A stretch of 59,332 bases of DNA from a virus: the IMG/VR virus record IMGVR_UViG_3300036814_000177, positions 1-59,332 of that record; one strand, 5' to 3'. This document shows positions 47,465-57,592 of this stretch, piece by piece (positions within the stretch are counted from its first letter, which is position 1; every line of letters begins with the position of its first letter). The translations under genes and the position numbers were made by a program. Below the pieces are notes generated by a model. That model did not search any database, was not told the DNA's origin, and saw nothing but the letters and a program-made list of their open reading frames with translations.

Positions 47465-50400
47465 ATGGCGACAATTTCAACAACGACTTCTGGCAACTCT
47501 AACGCTACAGGAACTTGGGCCGGTGGAGCCATCCCTGTTGACGGCGACAAGGTCAACATCCTCAATGGTCATACAGTGACCATGACCGGAACCCATGTTT
47601 GGGGCGACGATACTAGCACAGGTATTAATGTGAAGTCTGGCGGCATTATCAAGGCCAGCCACTCGGCCTCGTCAGAACTTACATGCAAAGGTGAGATGGT
47701 TATTGAAGCTGGCGGCGAACTGGATTACGGCAAAGCCGGTGACGTTATCTCAGCAAGCTACACTCACAAGATTAGACTTAACTTTTCTGCGTCTATGGCT
47801 GATGGGAAGTGGGGGTTCAAGACACTCATAAATGGTTCCAAGTTCCACATGTGGGGGACTGTCAAGACTACTAATACTGACTTAACTACAAGGCTAGCAG
47901 CGTCTGGCACGTCTTTTGATGTTACTAATGCCACAGGCTGGGCTGTTGGTGATATTGTCCTTCTCGGCACTACCTCTCCCGGTAATACAAAAGCCGAAAA
48001 TGAAGAGCGTGTAATTAGTTCAGTATCTACCAACACAATTGGAATTTCTGTGGGCGCGACTAACGACCATGAAATAGGTTGTCGCATTTCTAACTTTACT
48101 AAGAATGTAGGGTTTGAAGCTCACACAGACGCTAACGAAAGCTACACTTGGTTTGACGAAAGTGCGGGGGGAACCGCTGGTGATAAGACTATCTCACATG
48201 CTCAGTTTAGGTACATGGGTGATGACGGTTCTAGTAATGAATATGGGGGGTTTAGAATAGACGGGAACGGTACAAACCACGTCGAATGGACAACGATGAC
48301 AGATGTCGCGATTTACAAAGGTCAGTATGCTGGAGTTGATCTTTATAGCTTCTCTGCCTCATTAACAACTCCGAAGACACTGTCTAACTTTGCTATTTAT
48401 ACAACAGTGAATATGGGAGTTTACTGTCGATCAATCTCTGGTGGGAACTTCAACAATTGGCATGTTTTCAACACACAAAATTATTGTCTGTATTCGGCTT
48501 GGGGCAATGGCATGGTCAACGCCAACTGGAATGACTGCTGGTTCATGGGTGGTTACGGGTTTCTATGTGGTGAAGGTTGGAACATTACTTTCACTCGCTG
48601 TAAGTTCGTTAGTTGTTATCGAGCAATACAAACATATAATCATAAAGCGCTGAAGTTCGTTGACTGTGATATGGGTTATATTCTTAATTCGTTTGATGGC
48701 TCCAGCCAATACATTATCTACATGTATCTCTACGGATGCACAGATGCTTTATTCACCAATTGTAATTTTAACTATACCAGCAGTTTATTACTCCACGGTA
48801 CTACCGGGGTGGCACAAAAACTAAACAAGTTTTACATTGAGCGTAAGAACGGTGATTGGAACTCCCAAGAAATTCACACTAGTGAAGGCTCGTTCTTTAA
48901 AAACTCTGGTGGTCAGACAGCCGCTTACTCTCTAAGGGCCGAGCCTGTAGCGGCGGCGGCTGAAACCTTAGATTACGAATGGTATATCCCTGCGCCTTCT
49001 GGTGTGGCCGTGACTGTTACTGGCTATATGCAGAAGAACTCTTCTTATGGCTCTGCTACCCGTCCCGCGATGACTTTCAGCGGCATGGGTATTACACCTG
49101 TTGTCGCGACCATGACTGACATTACTGATACTTGGTATGCGTTCTCGGTTTCCGCCACTCAGTCAACTGGCGCAAGTGGGGTGCTAACTGTAACTTGGTC
49201 CACTCAATCAGCCAATAGCTCCGCGACTGCGACACTTTCCGATGTGACCCACTCCATGCCAGCCAGCGACATCGACACTGGCGATATGCTCTGGTGGCAC
49301 GATGGTCGGCCTATCCAAGCCATCATGCGGAACAACCAAGGGCCGGTTACAAATGCCAACATAGTCCAGATTTCAGGAGATGCTACAGCCGCTGATAACT
49401 GCGAATTGATGTTTGATGGCACCGGTTATCAAGGCGGGACTGAGAAGTTGTGGGTAGATACCAGAGAAATTAGTGGTGATAGCGGAGCCGCTGATAACAT
49501 GGAAGCTGACTACGATGGGACTGGCTACGCTGGCGGCACGATAGATAAAGGTGCGAATGTTACTGAGTGGCTGGGTACGGCGGTGACGGCTGCAACGGCT
49601 GGTATGCCTGATATTAATGTGGAGAAGATAGGTAATTACGGCACACCTCCGGGGGTGCTTGCCGAGATGTTTGACGGTAAGATCGGGACAGCCGACAGCG
49701 GCACGACAACGACAATGGTCGATGCTGCCATAACGTGGGCGCAGGATGATGCGGCTATTGGGGGGATTATTAAATTTACCGGAGGAACCAACAACGATTT
49801 AACTCGATTGATCACCGACTACGATCAGGGAACCGATACCGTTACATTCACCCCCGCCCTGCCAAATGCTGTGACTACGGAAACCTATGTTGTTTGTCAC
49901 GGCATGGGGCTTGCCAACGTTGAGGCTTGGAAGGGTACGGCTGTAGAAGCGGCAACGGCTGGTATTCCAGATGTTAATGCTGGGAAGGTTAGTAATAGCA
50001 GCACCGCCGCCGCTAATCTCAAGGCCATGTATGACGGCACAGGCTACGCTGGCGGGACGGAGAAATTGCAAGTTGATGCCGTCGAAATAAACAGTAGCGA
50101 TAAACCAGCCAAGGCACTTCAACAATGGTTGGATGAAGCATCTGTCGGTGGTACTGCCAGTAGCGGGTCAACAACAACGCTGCGAGACACGGGTGTTCTG
50201 ACACAAGCCGATGACTGTTGGAATGGCTCACTCCTACAGATTAGAGCCGGAAATAACGCCGGGTTTTCTGCTGTTGTCACCGACTTTGATGCGGGCACAG
50301 ACACGGTCACATTTGCACCTGCTATGCCTAGCTCGATAGATGGCACCTCCACTTATGTCCTCATCCCCGGCCTAGGCCTAGCCAACGTTGAGGCTTGGAA

Positions 50401-51244
50401 GGGTACGGCGGTCCCTGCACCTGATACAGCCGGTATTCCGAAAGTAAATATGCAAGAGATGAACGGCCAAGAAGGGGATGTAAATGTTCTACAAACTTGG
50501 CTTAATGCTGGTGTAGCGTCAACAGCCGATAGTGGAACTACTACAACGGCAGTAGATAGTGCATTAAGCGGCTTTGCAGATGGAGCGTTTGTTGGCGGGA
50601 TAATATCTTTTAACAGCGGCACTAATGATCGTAGATCAGCTATCATCACAACCTTTGACCAAGGCACAACTACTCTTACATTCCTCCCCGCTTTAGCAGA
50701 TGCAGTCACTACAGAGAAGTTCTCCATAGTAGCTGGTATGGGCCACGCCAACGTCGAGGCTTGGAAGGGTACGGCTGTATCTGACGCTGGCGGCGCTGGC
50801 TACCCAGATGTAAATGTTGCTCGTATTGGAACCAGCATTAACCCTGCAACAGTATTAAGCACTTGGCTCAATGAAGGGCTTTCGGGAGTATCAGATAGCG
50901 GAACTACTACCACTCTTGTCGATAGCGCAGTAACAGATGCAGATGATCGTTGGAACGGGGGGTTACTAGTAATATGCAATGGCACTAATAATGGGTATTC
51001 AGCCCTTATTACTGATTGGGATAACGGTACTAATACATTTACATTCACCCCTGCACTCCCCAACGCCATGACAACAGAAGGTTATGTAGTTGTACCGGGG
51101 ATAGGTCACGCCAACGTTGAGGCTTGGAGAGGCAACCAGCCTAACCTAACCTCCGGTGGCGACCTTCCGGCCAACGTTAATAAAGTCAACGCTGTTGATG
51201 TAGGCGGCTCCGGTACGCACGGTGATGAATGGGGGCCTGAGTAA
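47465..51244 (+). CDS. Tailspike/fibre with beta-helix and four C-terminal modules (1259 aa)
   Basis: Residues 1-150 (TAGTWAGGAIPVDGDKVNIL-like; ADSSASELTCKGEMVIEAGG-like segments) resemble a G8-type beta-helix cap. Residues 230-460 have the regular Asn/Gly/Phe pattern of a right-handed beta-helix (NFNNWHVFNTQNYCLYSAWG). Residues 490-610 form a beta-sandwich. From about 740 to the end there are four related modules of about 120 residues, each with DSGTTTTxVD, a TDxDxGT-TxTFxPALP unit and NVEAWKGTAV. Beta-helix tailspikes bind and often cut polysaccharides; catalytic residues cannot be named by eye. It shares a TAATG overlap with the next gene. Confidence 0.7.
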   Translation: MATISTTTSGNSNATGTWAGGAIPVDGDKVNILNGHTVTMTGTHVWGDDTSTGINVKSGGIIKASHSASSELTCKGEMVIEAGGELDYGKAGDVISASYTHKIRLNFSASMADGKWGFKTLINGSKFHMWGTVKTTNTDLTTRLAASGTSFDVTNATGWAVGDIVLLGTTSPGNTKAENEERVISSVSTNTIGISVGATNDHEIGCRISNFTKNVGFEAHTDANESYTWFDESAGGTAGDKTISHAQFRYMGDDGSSNEYGGFRIDGNGTNHVEWTTMTDVAIYKGQYAGVDLYSFSASLTTPKTLSNFAIYTTVNMGVYCRSISGGNFNNWHVFNTQNYCLYSAWGNGMVNANWNDCWFMGGYGFLCGEGWNITFTRCKFVSCYRAIQTYNHKALKFVDCDMGYILNSFDGSSQYIIYMYLYGCTDALFTNCNFNYTSSLLLHGTTGVAQKLNKFYIERKNGDWNSQEIHTSEGSFFKNSGGQTAAYSLRAEPVAAAAETLDYEWYIPAPSGVAVTVTGYMQKNSSYGSATRPAMTFSGMGITPVVATMTDITDTWYAFSVSATQSTGASGVLTVTWSTQSANSSATATLSDVTHSMPASDIDTGDMLWWHDGRPIQAIMRNNQGPVTNANIVQISGDATAADNCELMFDGTGYQGGTEKLWVDTREISGDSGAADNMEADYDGTGYAGGTIDKGANVTEWLGTAVTAATAGMPDINVEKIGNYGTPPGVLAEMFDGKIGTADSGTTTTMVDAAITWAQDDAAIGGIIKFTGGTNNDLTRLITDYDQGTDTVTFTPALPNAVTTETYVVCHGMGLANVEAWKGTAVEAATAGIPDVNAGKVSNSSTAAANLKAMYDGTGYAGGTEKLQVDAVEINSSDKPAKALQQWLDEASVGGTASSGSTTTLRDTGVLTQADDCWNGSLLQIRAGNNAGFSAVVTDFDAGTDTVTFAPAMPSSIDGTSTYVLIPGLGLANVEAWKGTAVPAPDTAGIPKVNMQEMNGQEGDVNVLQTWLNAGVASTADSGTTTTAVDSALSGFADGAFVGGIISFNSGTNDRRSAIITTFDQGTTTLTFLPALADAVTTEKFSIVAGMGHANVEAWKGTAVSDAGGAGYPDVNVARIGTSINPATVLSTWLNEGLSGVSDSGTTTTLVDSAVTDADDRWNGGLLVICNGTNNGYSALITDWDNGTNTFTFTPALPNAMTTEGYVVVPGIGHANVEAWRGNQPNLTSGGDLPANVNKVNAVDVGGSGTHGDEWGPE

Positions 51245-51456
51245 TGCTGCTTAACGCGTGGGGCGACTCTTGGGCCGCACTGTGGGGTAGGGCATGGGAG
51301 TTCTTAGAAGGTACTCCCGGCGTAGACCAGCCTCGGTCCGGTGGCTTCCTCCGGGGGCAAGCGAAACGTGGTAGACTACTCAAGGAAGATGAAGATATAC
51401 TGGCGTTCGTGACCACTGTTGTCACACAAGGAGTTTTAGATGGCCAAAGCATGTAG
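51244..51456 (+). CDS. Small Trp-rich protein (70 aa)
   Basis: MLLNAWGDSWAALWGRAWEF has four Trp in 20 residues, then a basic Gly-rich link (GGFLRGQAKRGRLLKED) and a helical end. The start lies in a TAATG overlap and the stop overlaps the giant protein gene by 17 bases. 'WGDSWG-SWG' starts are common in short phage proteins next to tail genes, but the role is unknown. Confidence 0.6.
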   Translation: MLLNAWGDSWAALWGRAWEFLEGTPGVDQPRSGGFLRGQAKRGRLLKEDEDILAFVTTVVTQGVLDGQSM

Positions 51457-54400
51457 CATAGCAGGCGTACCAGATGATGTTGTCGCCGTCTATCGCACCA
51501 AGGACACCGCCCGTAAGAAGCTGAGCTACGTCAAGAAGCAGCTTGACGGTAACACCCCGAACACAGCGCAGTGGAAGCACGACCAGCTTGTTGCACAGAT
51601 CAATGAGCAGTTCCCCGGCTATGTGGATATGGAGGATGAGCGCCAAGGTGACCTGTTTGTTAGCGAGGAAGAGGCTGATGCAGCCGCCGCTGGTAAGGAG
51701 CAGGCCAAGGCGAAGGCGAAGGCTGCGGCGCAGGCCCAGAAGTTAGTGAGGGAGCCTGTCACTGTAGCCTCTAGTAAACACAACCGGGAAACTAACGAGC
51801 ATACAGTCACGTTCTCTGATGGGAAGACCACGAATATATACCGCGACACTGAGCAGTTCGGCACAGCCTATTGGTACGAGGTTACTCCCAAGGGAGAAGA
51901 TAGGTGGCTGGGTTTCACAAAGGCTGAGGCTATTGACCGCTTACTGGAGGTAACGAATGAAGAACAAACCGAAAGCAAAGCCCGGAGTAAGGAGCCAAGC
52001 CCAGCAAAAGTTCTTAAAAAAGGAGAAACCAAAAGTCCTAGCGCAGCTTCAAAAGGAAAGGCCAAGCTCACAGCCGCAGTTGCCGAAAAGAGTGAGAGGC
52101 AGCAAGACACAAACCCAAAAGCCGAAAGCCCAAAGGTCGAAAGTAAGCCCGCTAGAAAATCGGAGTCGCAACAGACTAAGCGGGAAAAACAACAGCAAGC
52201 TCGTCTAGTTAAAGAGACGGCGAGGCGTCATGCTGAGGACGCAGCGCAGGTTGTACAGGCTGCGAAGGAAAATCTCCCACTGCCCGAGCGGGTAGCTGAT
52301 GCTATCCGAGACTTGGAAGGCCCGAGCAACACGCAGGTCTGGAAGGATGCTGCGTCCACGATCTTTGAGATCGCACTAATCAACCCCAAGGAAGGCTTGA
52401 AGAACAAAGGCAAACCTAACGAGTCGAACCAGAAGGACGCCGAAGCCTACGACACCGCGCTTGAAATGGTGCAGGGTATTGGACCGCACAGTGAGTTGTT
52501 GTGGAGTGACAACAACACGATGCCGAGCAAGAAGATACTGCTTGGGTGGGTAGAAGATACTATCCTGACTAAGACTTCTAGAAAAGTATCTGACCCTAAT
52601 TTCCTAAGCCACATCCGCTTATGGCAGGCTACCATTGAGCAGGGTATGTTCCAAGCTGCGCTGCGTAGTGTTACACACCCACAGCAGAATGTGACACCTG
52701 TGTTCCCAAGGCTGACGGACTCCGTGTCGTATCTCCGAGAGCATATGCCCAACTCCTATGACTGGACGAAGCACGGCGGGGAGAACGTGCAGGCTGAGAT
52801 CACCCCTGAGACTAAGCCCAAGACTGCTGAGGAAATTGACAACCGTAAGGAGGAATACACCAGCCTTGGCAACGAAGGTGTCGAGGAAATGGAGAGCAAC
52901 TTCTACGAGGAGGACTTATTCGACGCAGGTGTATCCGAGGCTGATGTCTCCAGTGCCAACAATGATCGCTTCTTCGATGATGACGGCCACGCGAAAATCT
53001 TTGACCACCAGACAGGTAAGCCCATCACGAAGCCCATCTCTATGGGTGCCGCCAAGCTGCTGGTCAAGCGGTTCATGGCGAGGCTGTACGATAAGAGTAT
53101 CAAGGCCCGTGTGTATAAGAACGTTGCGGAGTTCAAGCGTAAAGCTCCGGAGCTATATGCTCAAGCTACTGCATCACGTTCTGATAAGAAGCCCATCCCT
53201 AACAACGCAGCAGGTTATGCGTTCAAGAAAGATGGTAAGGCGCACGTACTGATCTTCGCTGACAACATCGCTACCAAGGATCAACTCAACTTCACCATTG
53301 CTCACGAAGTAATCGGTCACTTCGGCCTTGGCTCCATCATGCCAACTGAGAAGTTCAATAAGCTACTCGATGATGTGTACGCCAACGATGGCAACATACG
53401 CAAAGAAGCTGACCTGATGATGGAGATGCGTGGCCTTGGCAAGCGTGAGGCTACTGAGGAAGCACTGGCTGACGCCGCAGCGCACATGGACAACTCCCTC
53501 GTCGCCCGCATAGCTGATGCTATCAAGCGGTTCTTCCATGCGCTGGGGGTTAAGTTCGACGATGACATGACCCGCTACTTCCTGCGCCACTCCCGTATCT
53601 ACCAGCGCACGGGCAGGACACCGGACTCTTCACCCTACGCGGTGATGCGTGAGTTCAAGCAGATGGACAACCTAGCAGGCCGCGCCCGCGCTACACAGTT
53701 CGACCACAACAACGAGCCTATCCGCAATACGGAGGGTAGCAGCTACCAGAATATGCCGGGCAGGGTTAAGCGGTTCTTGCGGGACATAAGTGGCAAAGAT
53801 AAGGCAGCGCTAGGCAAGACTGCGGCCAGCAGGTTGAAGAACGCAGGTAAGACTATGGGCAAACTACTGGAGAACATCCAGAGTTTTGATAACCTTGCGC
53901 TACGTAGCCGCCCACTGCGTGAACTGTTTAAGATTATGACCATGCAGAAGCAGAGGCTTGAGTCTCTCAAGAGTGACCTCAGTGACATCATGGCGTGGTC
54001 GAACAAGAGCCGTTACCTAGAGGATAAGATGCGGGCTGTGGGTATTGGCCGTGACATCAAGGAAGAGAACCGCGCACCCACTGACGAGGAACGTAGGCAA
54101 GCTGCCATCGCTTCTGTCTGGCGCAACCGTATGAAGGCTGATGCTGTTACGGAGGCGAAGCTATCAGGTGCCGCTGACCTTGGTGTTATGGTCAACGGTG
54201 AGATGAAGATCGACTATGAGGGCGGGTTCAAGTCCAACCGGAAGGCTGCGGAAATGTCCCGCGAGGAACTCAACAAGGGGTTCAGGGTCCAACGCATCGA
54301 CAACAACGGCAACCCCGCCTATGAGCAGAAGGACGGCAAGGATGTTTACTACGATGACAGTGGTAAGGTCACTACTGAGACGAAGAAAGACGCTAAGGGT

Positions 54401-57400
54401 AACAAAGTACCTGTTGGTCGCCGTAAGAAAGACATGCGCCACGAACCACTGGTGGACCACGAGGGTAAACCGTATAAAATTTCAAAGCGTGTGTTCCGGT
54501 TGATGGAACAGCAGCGGCTAGCCACTGATACCATCGCTGCCCATGTGTACGTTGATAAGGTCAACGGCATGATGGAGGAGCATAAGGCGTACTTCCAGCA
54601 GCTACAGGATGAGCAGAACCTAGCGGCCACCGAGACTGAAGTCCTGAAGGAAGTCTACAAGGTGTACACCAAGTTGTACAACGAGGGAGCCGTGGTCGAA
54701 GGCTCTGGTATGAAGTGGAACTCTGCCTCTATCGCACGGGCTAAAGCATTTTCTTACAACATCACTCGCCTGCTTGATGCAGGGCTGTCGAAAGAAAAGA
54801 TTAAGGACTGGGAACAGCATCGGGACAACGACACGATAGGTATGTTCCACCCTCCCGGCTCCGGTACGCATAAGGTCAAGGGGCAGAAGAAACCTGTAGA
54901 CAATGGCGAGTACCATGACCTTACGAAAGACGTTGTAGCTAAGATGCTGGCTGTCGCCAAGGTCAAGGACCATACAGGTAAGCGTAAGACAACCGCCTCG
55001 AAGATACACGTTGCCATCCAGAATATGTATCTGATGGACACGCAGGTTACTAACGCTGAACTCTACGCAAAGAACACTATCCAGTCTGCGTACGTCCCTC
55101 TCAGGCGGGACGGCAAGTACCAAGTCCAGATGAGTGGGTTCATCCGTAGTGTGGATGCACAGGGTAACGAGGTGCTTACCCCCGTAGAGTTACCGGAAGC
55201 GATCCAGCAGCAGATGTTCTACACCCGCATGGACAGCCCGAACGAGGCAGAGGCTAAGACCAATGAACTGCATGAGATATTAAAAGACCAGCCTGCCGTT
55301 GAGATGCACTTGCCGGGAGACCCAGCAGATAGTCCTTCCAAGGTTGTGTTCCGTGCAACGTGGTCTACAGCAGAGCAGGGGGCGTCCCTGTCTGGCTCCA
55401 TTAGCTATGATGATGTGGCTAACGTACTGGTCCGTGCTGGTGTCAACCTCAACCCAGCAGATCGGGAACGGCTGGTTCAGCTTACTGCCTCCGAGCATAG
55501 CACCGCACGTAATAACCTACGGAAGAACTGGTCGCCGGGCTATGACCCCAACATCCAGCATCGCGTAGCAGAACATCTTGAGCAGCAGGCGCACATCTCC
55601 GCCAAGAACCGCCACGTACACAAGGTATCTCGCCTGATGATTAACGAGCGGGGCAACTGGAAAGGCGACGAGGGTAGGCTCAACGAGTTGCAGAGAGAGT
55701 TCCTCCGAACTAAGAAGCTAGGCAATGAGGCCGCTACCGATATCGCCTACCAGAAGATGGCGGCGTTCCAGTGGCAGCACATCTCCTCTGCTCCGACTAT
55801 GGGTGGGGGTGAGAAGAACATTAAGATGATGGCGCGTGATGGCGAAGTTAAGATGGTGGCCGGGCATAACAAAGGGGAGCAGTACCACGATAAAGCGAAG
55901 GCCATCATTGAGGGATACCACAAGCACCAAGGTACGCCCGTCACTGGCGACGAAGCCTTTGCTAATCAGGGTAGCTGGGCCATGTCAGGTACTGCACTGT
56001 TCCACCTCGGTGGCTCCCTCGCCCCTGCACTGGTCAACATGACAGCTATCATCACGCACTCCGCTAACTACCTAGCCACCATGAACAGTAAGACAGGCTA
56101 TGGTGGGGGGCATGGGTACAACGCTGCGTTCATCGCCCTCACAAAAGCTGGTAAGGATATGTCCCTGTTCAGGGACGGCCTCACTGATATGACTGGCAGT
56201 GCAAAGAATATACAGAAGCTCATCGACAACGGAACTTGGAAGAAATACTTCGAGTCTGTTGAGGAAGCTGAGTTCATGCGTGACTTGACACGGGAGGGGG
56301 CGACCACACCTAACCTCTTCAACTCGTTGTCAGACGTTGCTGCATCCGGACACGCGGATAGCGCAGTCACCAAGGTGGCTGAGAAGTGGATGATTATGTT
56401 CGCCAAGTCTGAGCAGTACAACCGCCGTGTCACAGCACTGGCCTCGTACCGCCTAGACAAGCAGCGGCTACTCGCTTCTAAACCTGCTGGCTATAAGATG
56501 ACCAACGTGGATAAGCTGACCTTACATGATCGGGCGACTGATGCGGTGAACTTCTCGCAGGGGAATTACGACAGCTTCAACCGCCCATCGTGGGCGCAGG
56601 GCAACGTGTTCAAGTACCTGTGGATGTATAAACAGTTCCAAGTTATCACCGTCCAACTGATGCGGAATGTATCTCATGCTGATAGGCTCAAGATGGTGGG
56701 GATGCTTATCCTCCTCAGTGGCCTCAAGGGTGTGCCGTTCATGGATGACATCTGGGACTTGTTCGACACGCTAATGCAGAAGTTCGGCCTCAAGTGGGCA
56801 GGGGTAGAGGCAGAGATGACCATGCTCCTCAAGGACACGCCCATCTCCTCGGCCCTCGTTGCGCGGGGTGTACTGGATCACTCCTTCGGGTTCACTGGCT
56901 CAACACGTTTCAGCATGGGTGATCTTATCCCCGGCACTGGGATGCTCAAGGCTGGTGCAGACCTCGGCAGGGAAACGGAGTCGATCTTCGGACCTGTCTA
57001 CGGTGCATGGAAGGGTGCCCTAGTCTCGGGAGCAACCTTAGCACAATATGTTGCAGAGAGTGTGGGTTTGAAGGACGACGTCACATCTCTGTCGGACGTA
57101 CTCAAGACGGGCGCAGGTTTCTCGGCGTTGAAGAACTACGCTCGGGGTATCACCATGATGATGGATGGCACGATCACCAATAACCGTGGGCAAATCGTAG
57201 CCAAGGACGCAGGGATACTGGATGCCTTAACACAACTCGTTGGGTTCTATCCGGCGGCGGCAACGGACCAGTACGCTGTGATCCGAATGACAAACGATGC
57301 GCGGAATTATGCACAGGCCATTAAGTCTGCTTACGTTGACGCAGCGATCAAGGCTGACTCAGCCAAGGAGCGCAACGCGATCAATCAGATGGTCAGGGAA

Positions 57401-57592
57401 TGGAACAAGGACTCCAAGGGTACGCCGTTCTATATCAAGAACTTCCCCGGTGCAGTGAGTACAGCACGTAAGGCTGCTAGGATGAACTCGGTGGGACGTA
57501 ACCTTAAGTCTGTACCAACTGCGATGAAGAAGTTTGGTAAGGGCTTGGCGGAGTCGCGTGGCCTTGACGCTAAAGGTATTCCGTTAGAGTAG
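51440..57592 (+). CDS. Giant polyvalent-type protein with HExxxH motif and PLxRFG-like C-terminus (2050 aa)
   Basis: The largest gene, a predicted virion-delivered protein. Residues 110-170 are a small beta domain, 170-280 a Lys/Ser/Glu/Pro disordered region. A domain near 590-700 carries IAHEVIGHFGLG (H622, E623, H627), a zincin-like motif with three residues between the zinc-type E and H instead of two. Long helical parts follow (850-1000, 1100-1300). The last 500 residues (LWMYKQFQVITVQLMRN; SSALVARGVLDHSFGF; DLIPGTGML) resemble the PLxRFG domain found at the end of polyvalent phage and plasmid proteins. It may be injected with the DNA and act early in the host. GGAG before ATG 51440. Confidence 0.7.
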   Translation: MAKACSIAGVPDDVVAVYRTKDTARKKLSYVKKQLDGNTPNTAQWKHDQLVAQINEQFPGYVDMEDERQGDLFVSEEEADAAAAGKEQAKAKAKAAAQAQKLVREPVTVASSKHNRETNEHTVTFSDGKTTNIYRDTEQFGTAYWYEVTPKGEDRWLGFTKAEAIDRLLEVTNEEQTESKARSKEPSPAKVLKKGETKSPSAASKGKAKLTAAVAEKSERQQDTNPKAESPKVESKPARKSESQQTKREKQQQARLVKETARRHAEDAAQVVQAAKENLPLPERVADAIRDLEGPSNTQVWKDAASTIFEIALINPKEGLKNKGKPNESNQKDAEAYDTALEMVQGIGPHSELLWSDNNTMPSKKILLGWVEDTILTKTSRKVSDPNFLSHIRLWQATIEQGMFQAALRSVTHPQQNVTPVFPRLTDSVSYLREHMPNSYDWTKHGGENVQAEITPETKPKTAEEIDNRKEEYTSLGNEGVEEMESNFYEEDLFDAGVSEADVSSANNDRFFDDDGHAKIFDHQTGKPITKPISMGAAKLLVKRFMARLYDKSIKARVYKNVAEFKRKAPELYAQATASRSDKKPIPNNAAGYAFKKDGKAHVLIFADNIATKDQLNFTIAHEVIGHFGLGSIMPTEKFNKLLDDVYANDGNIRKEADLMMEMRGLGKREATEEALADAAAHMDNSLVARIADAIKRFFHALGVKFDDDMTRYFLRHSRIYQRTGRTPDSSPYAVMREFKQMDNLAGRARATQFDHNNEPIRNTEGSSYQNMPGRVKRFLRDISGKDKAALGKTAASRLKNAGKTMGKLLENIQSFDNLALRSRPLRELFKIMTMQKQRLESLKSDLSDIMAWSNKSRYLEDKMRAVGIGRDIKEENRAPTDEERRQAAIASVWRNRMKADAVTEAKLSGAADLGVMVNGEMKIDYEGGFKSNRKAAEMSREELNKGFRVQRIDNNGNPAYEQKDGKDVYYDDSGKVTTETKKDAKGNKVPVGRRKKDMRHEPLVDHEGKPYKISKRVFRLMEQQRLATDTIAAHVYVDKVNGMMEEHKAYFQQLQDEQNLAATETEVLKEVYKVYTKLYNEGAVVEGSGMKWNSASIARAKAFSYNITRLLDAGLSKEKIKDWEQHRDNDTIGMFHPPGSGTHKVKGQKKPVDNGEYHDLTKDVVAKMLAVAKVKDHTGKRKTTASKIHVAIQNMYLMDTQVTNAELYAKNTIQSAYVPLRRDGKYQVQMSGFIRSVDAQGNEVLTPVELPEAIQQQMFYTRMDSPNEAEAKTNELHEILKDQPAVEMHLPGDPADSPSKVVFRATWSTAEQGASLSGSISYDDVANVLVRAGVNLNPADRERLVQLTASEHSTARNNLRKNWSPGYDPNIQHRVAEHLEQQAHISAKNRHVHKVSRLMINERGNWKGDEGRLNELQREFLRTKKLGNEAATDIAYQKMAAFQWQHISSAPTMGGGEKNIKMMARDGEVKMVAGHNKGEQYHDKAKAIIEGYHKHQGTPVTGDEAFANQGSWAMSGTALFHLGGSLAPALVNMTAIITHSANYLATMNSKTGYGGGHGYNAAFIALTKAGKDMSLFRDGLTDMTGSAKNIQKLIDNGTWKKYFESVEEAEFMRDLTREGATTPNLFNSLSDVAASGHADSAVTKVAEKWMIMFAKSEQYNRRVTALASYRLDKQRLLASKPAGYKMTNVDKLTLHDRATDAVNFSQGNYDSFNRPSWAQGNVFKYLWMYKQFQVITVQLMRNVSHADRLKMVGMLILLSGLKGVPFMDDIWDLFDTLMQKFGLKWAGVEAEMTMLLKDTPISSALVARGVLDHSFGFTGSTRFSMGDLIPGTGMLKAGADLGRETESIFGPVYGAWKGALVSGATLAQYVAESVGLKDDVTSLSDVLKTGAGFSALKNYARGITMMMDGTITNNRGQIVAKDAGILDALTQLVGFYPAAATDQYAVIRMTNDARNYAQAIKSAYVDAAIKADSAKERNAINQMVREWNKDSKGTPFYIKNFPGAVSTARKAARMNSVGRNLKSVPTAMKKFGKGLAESRGLDAKGIPLE

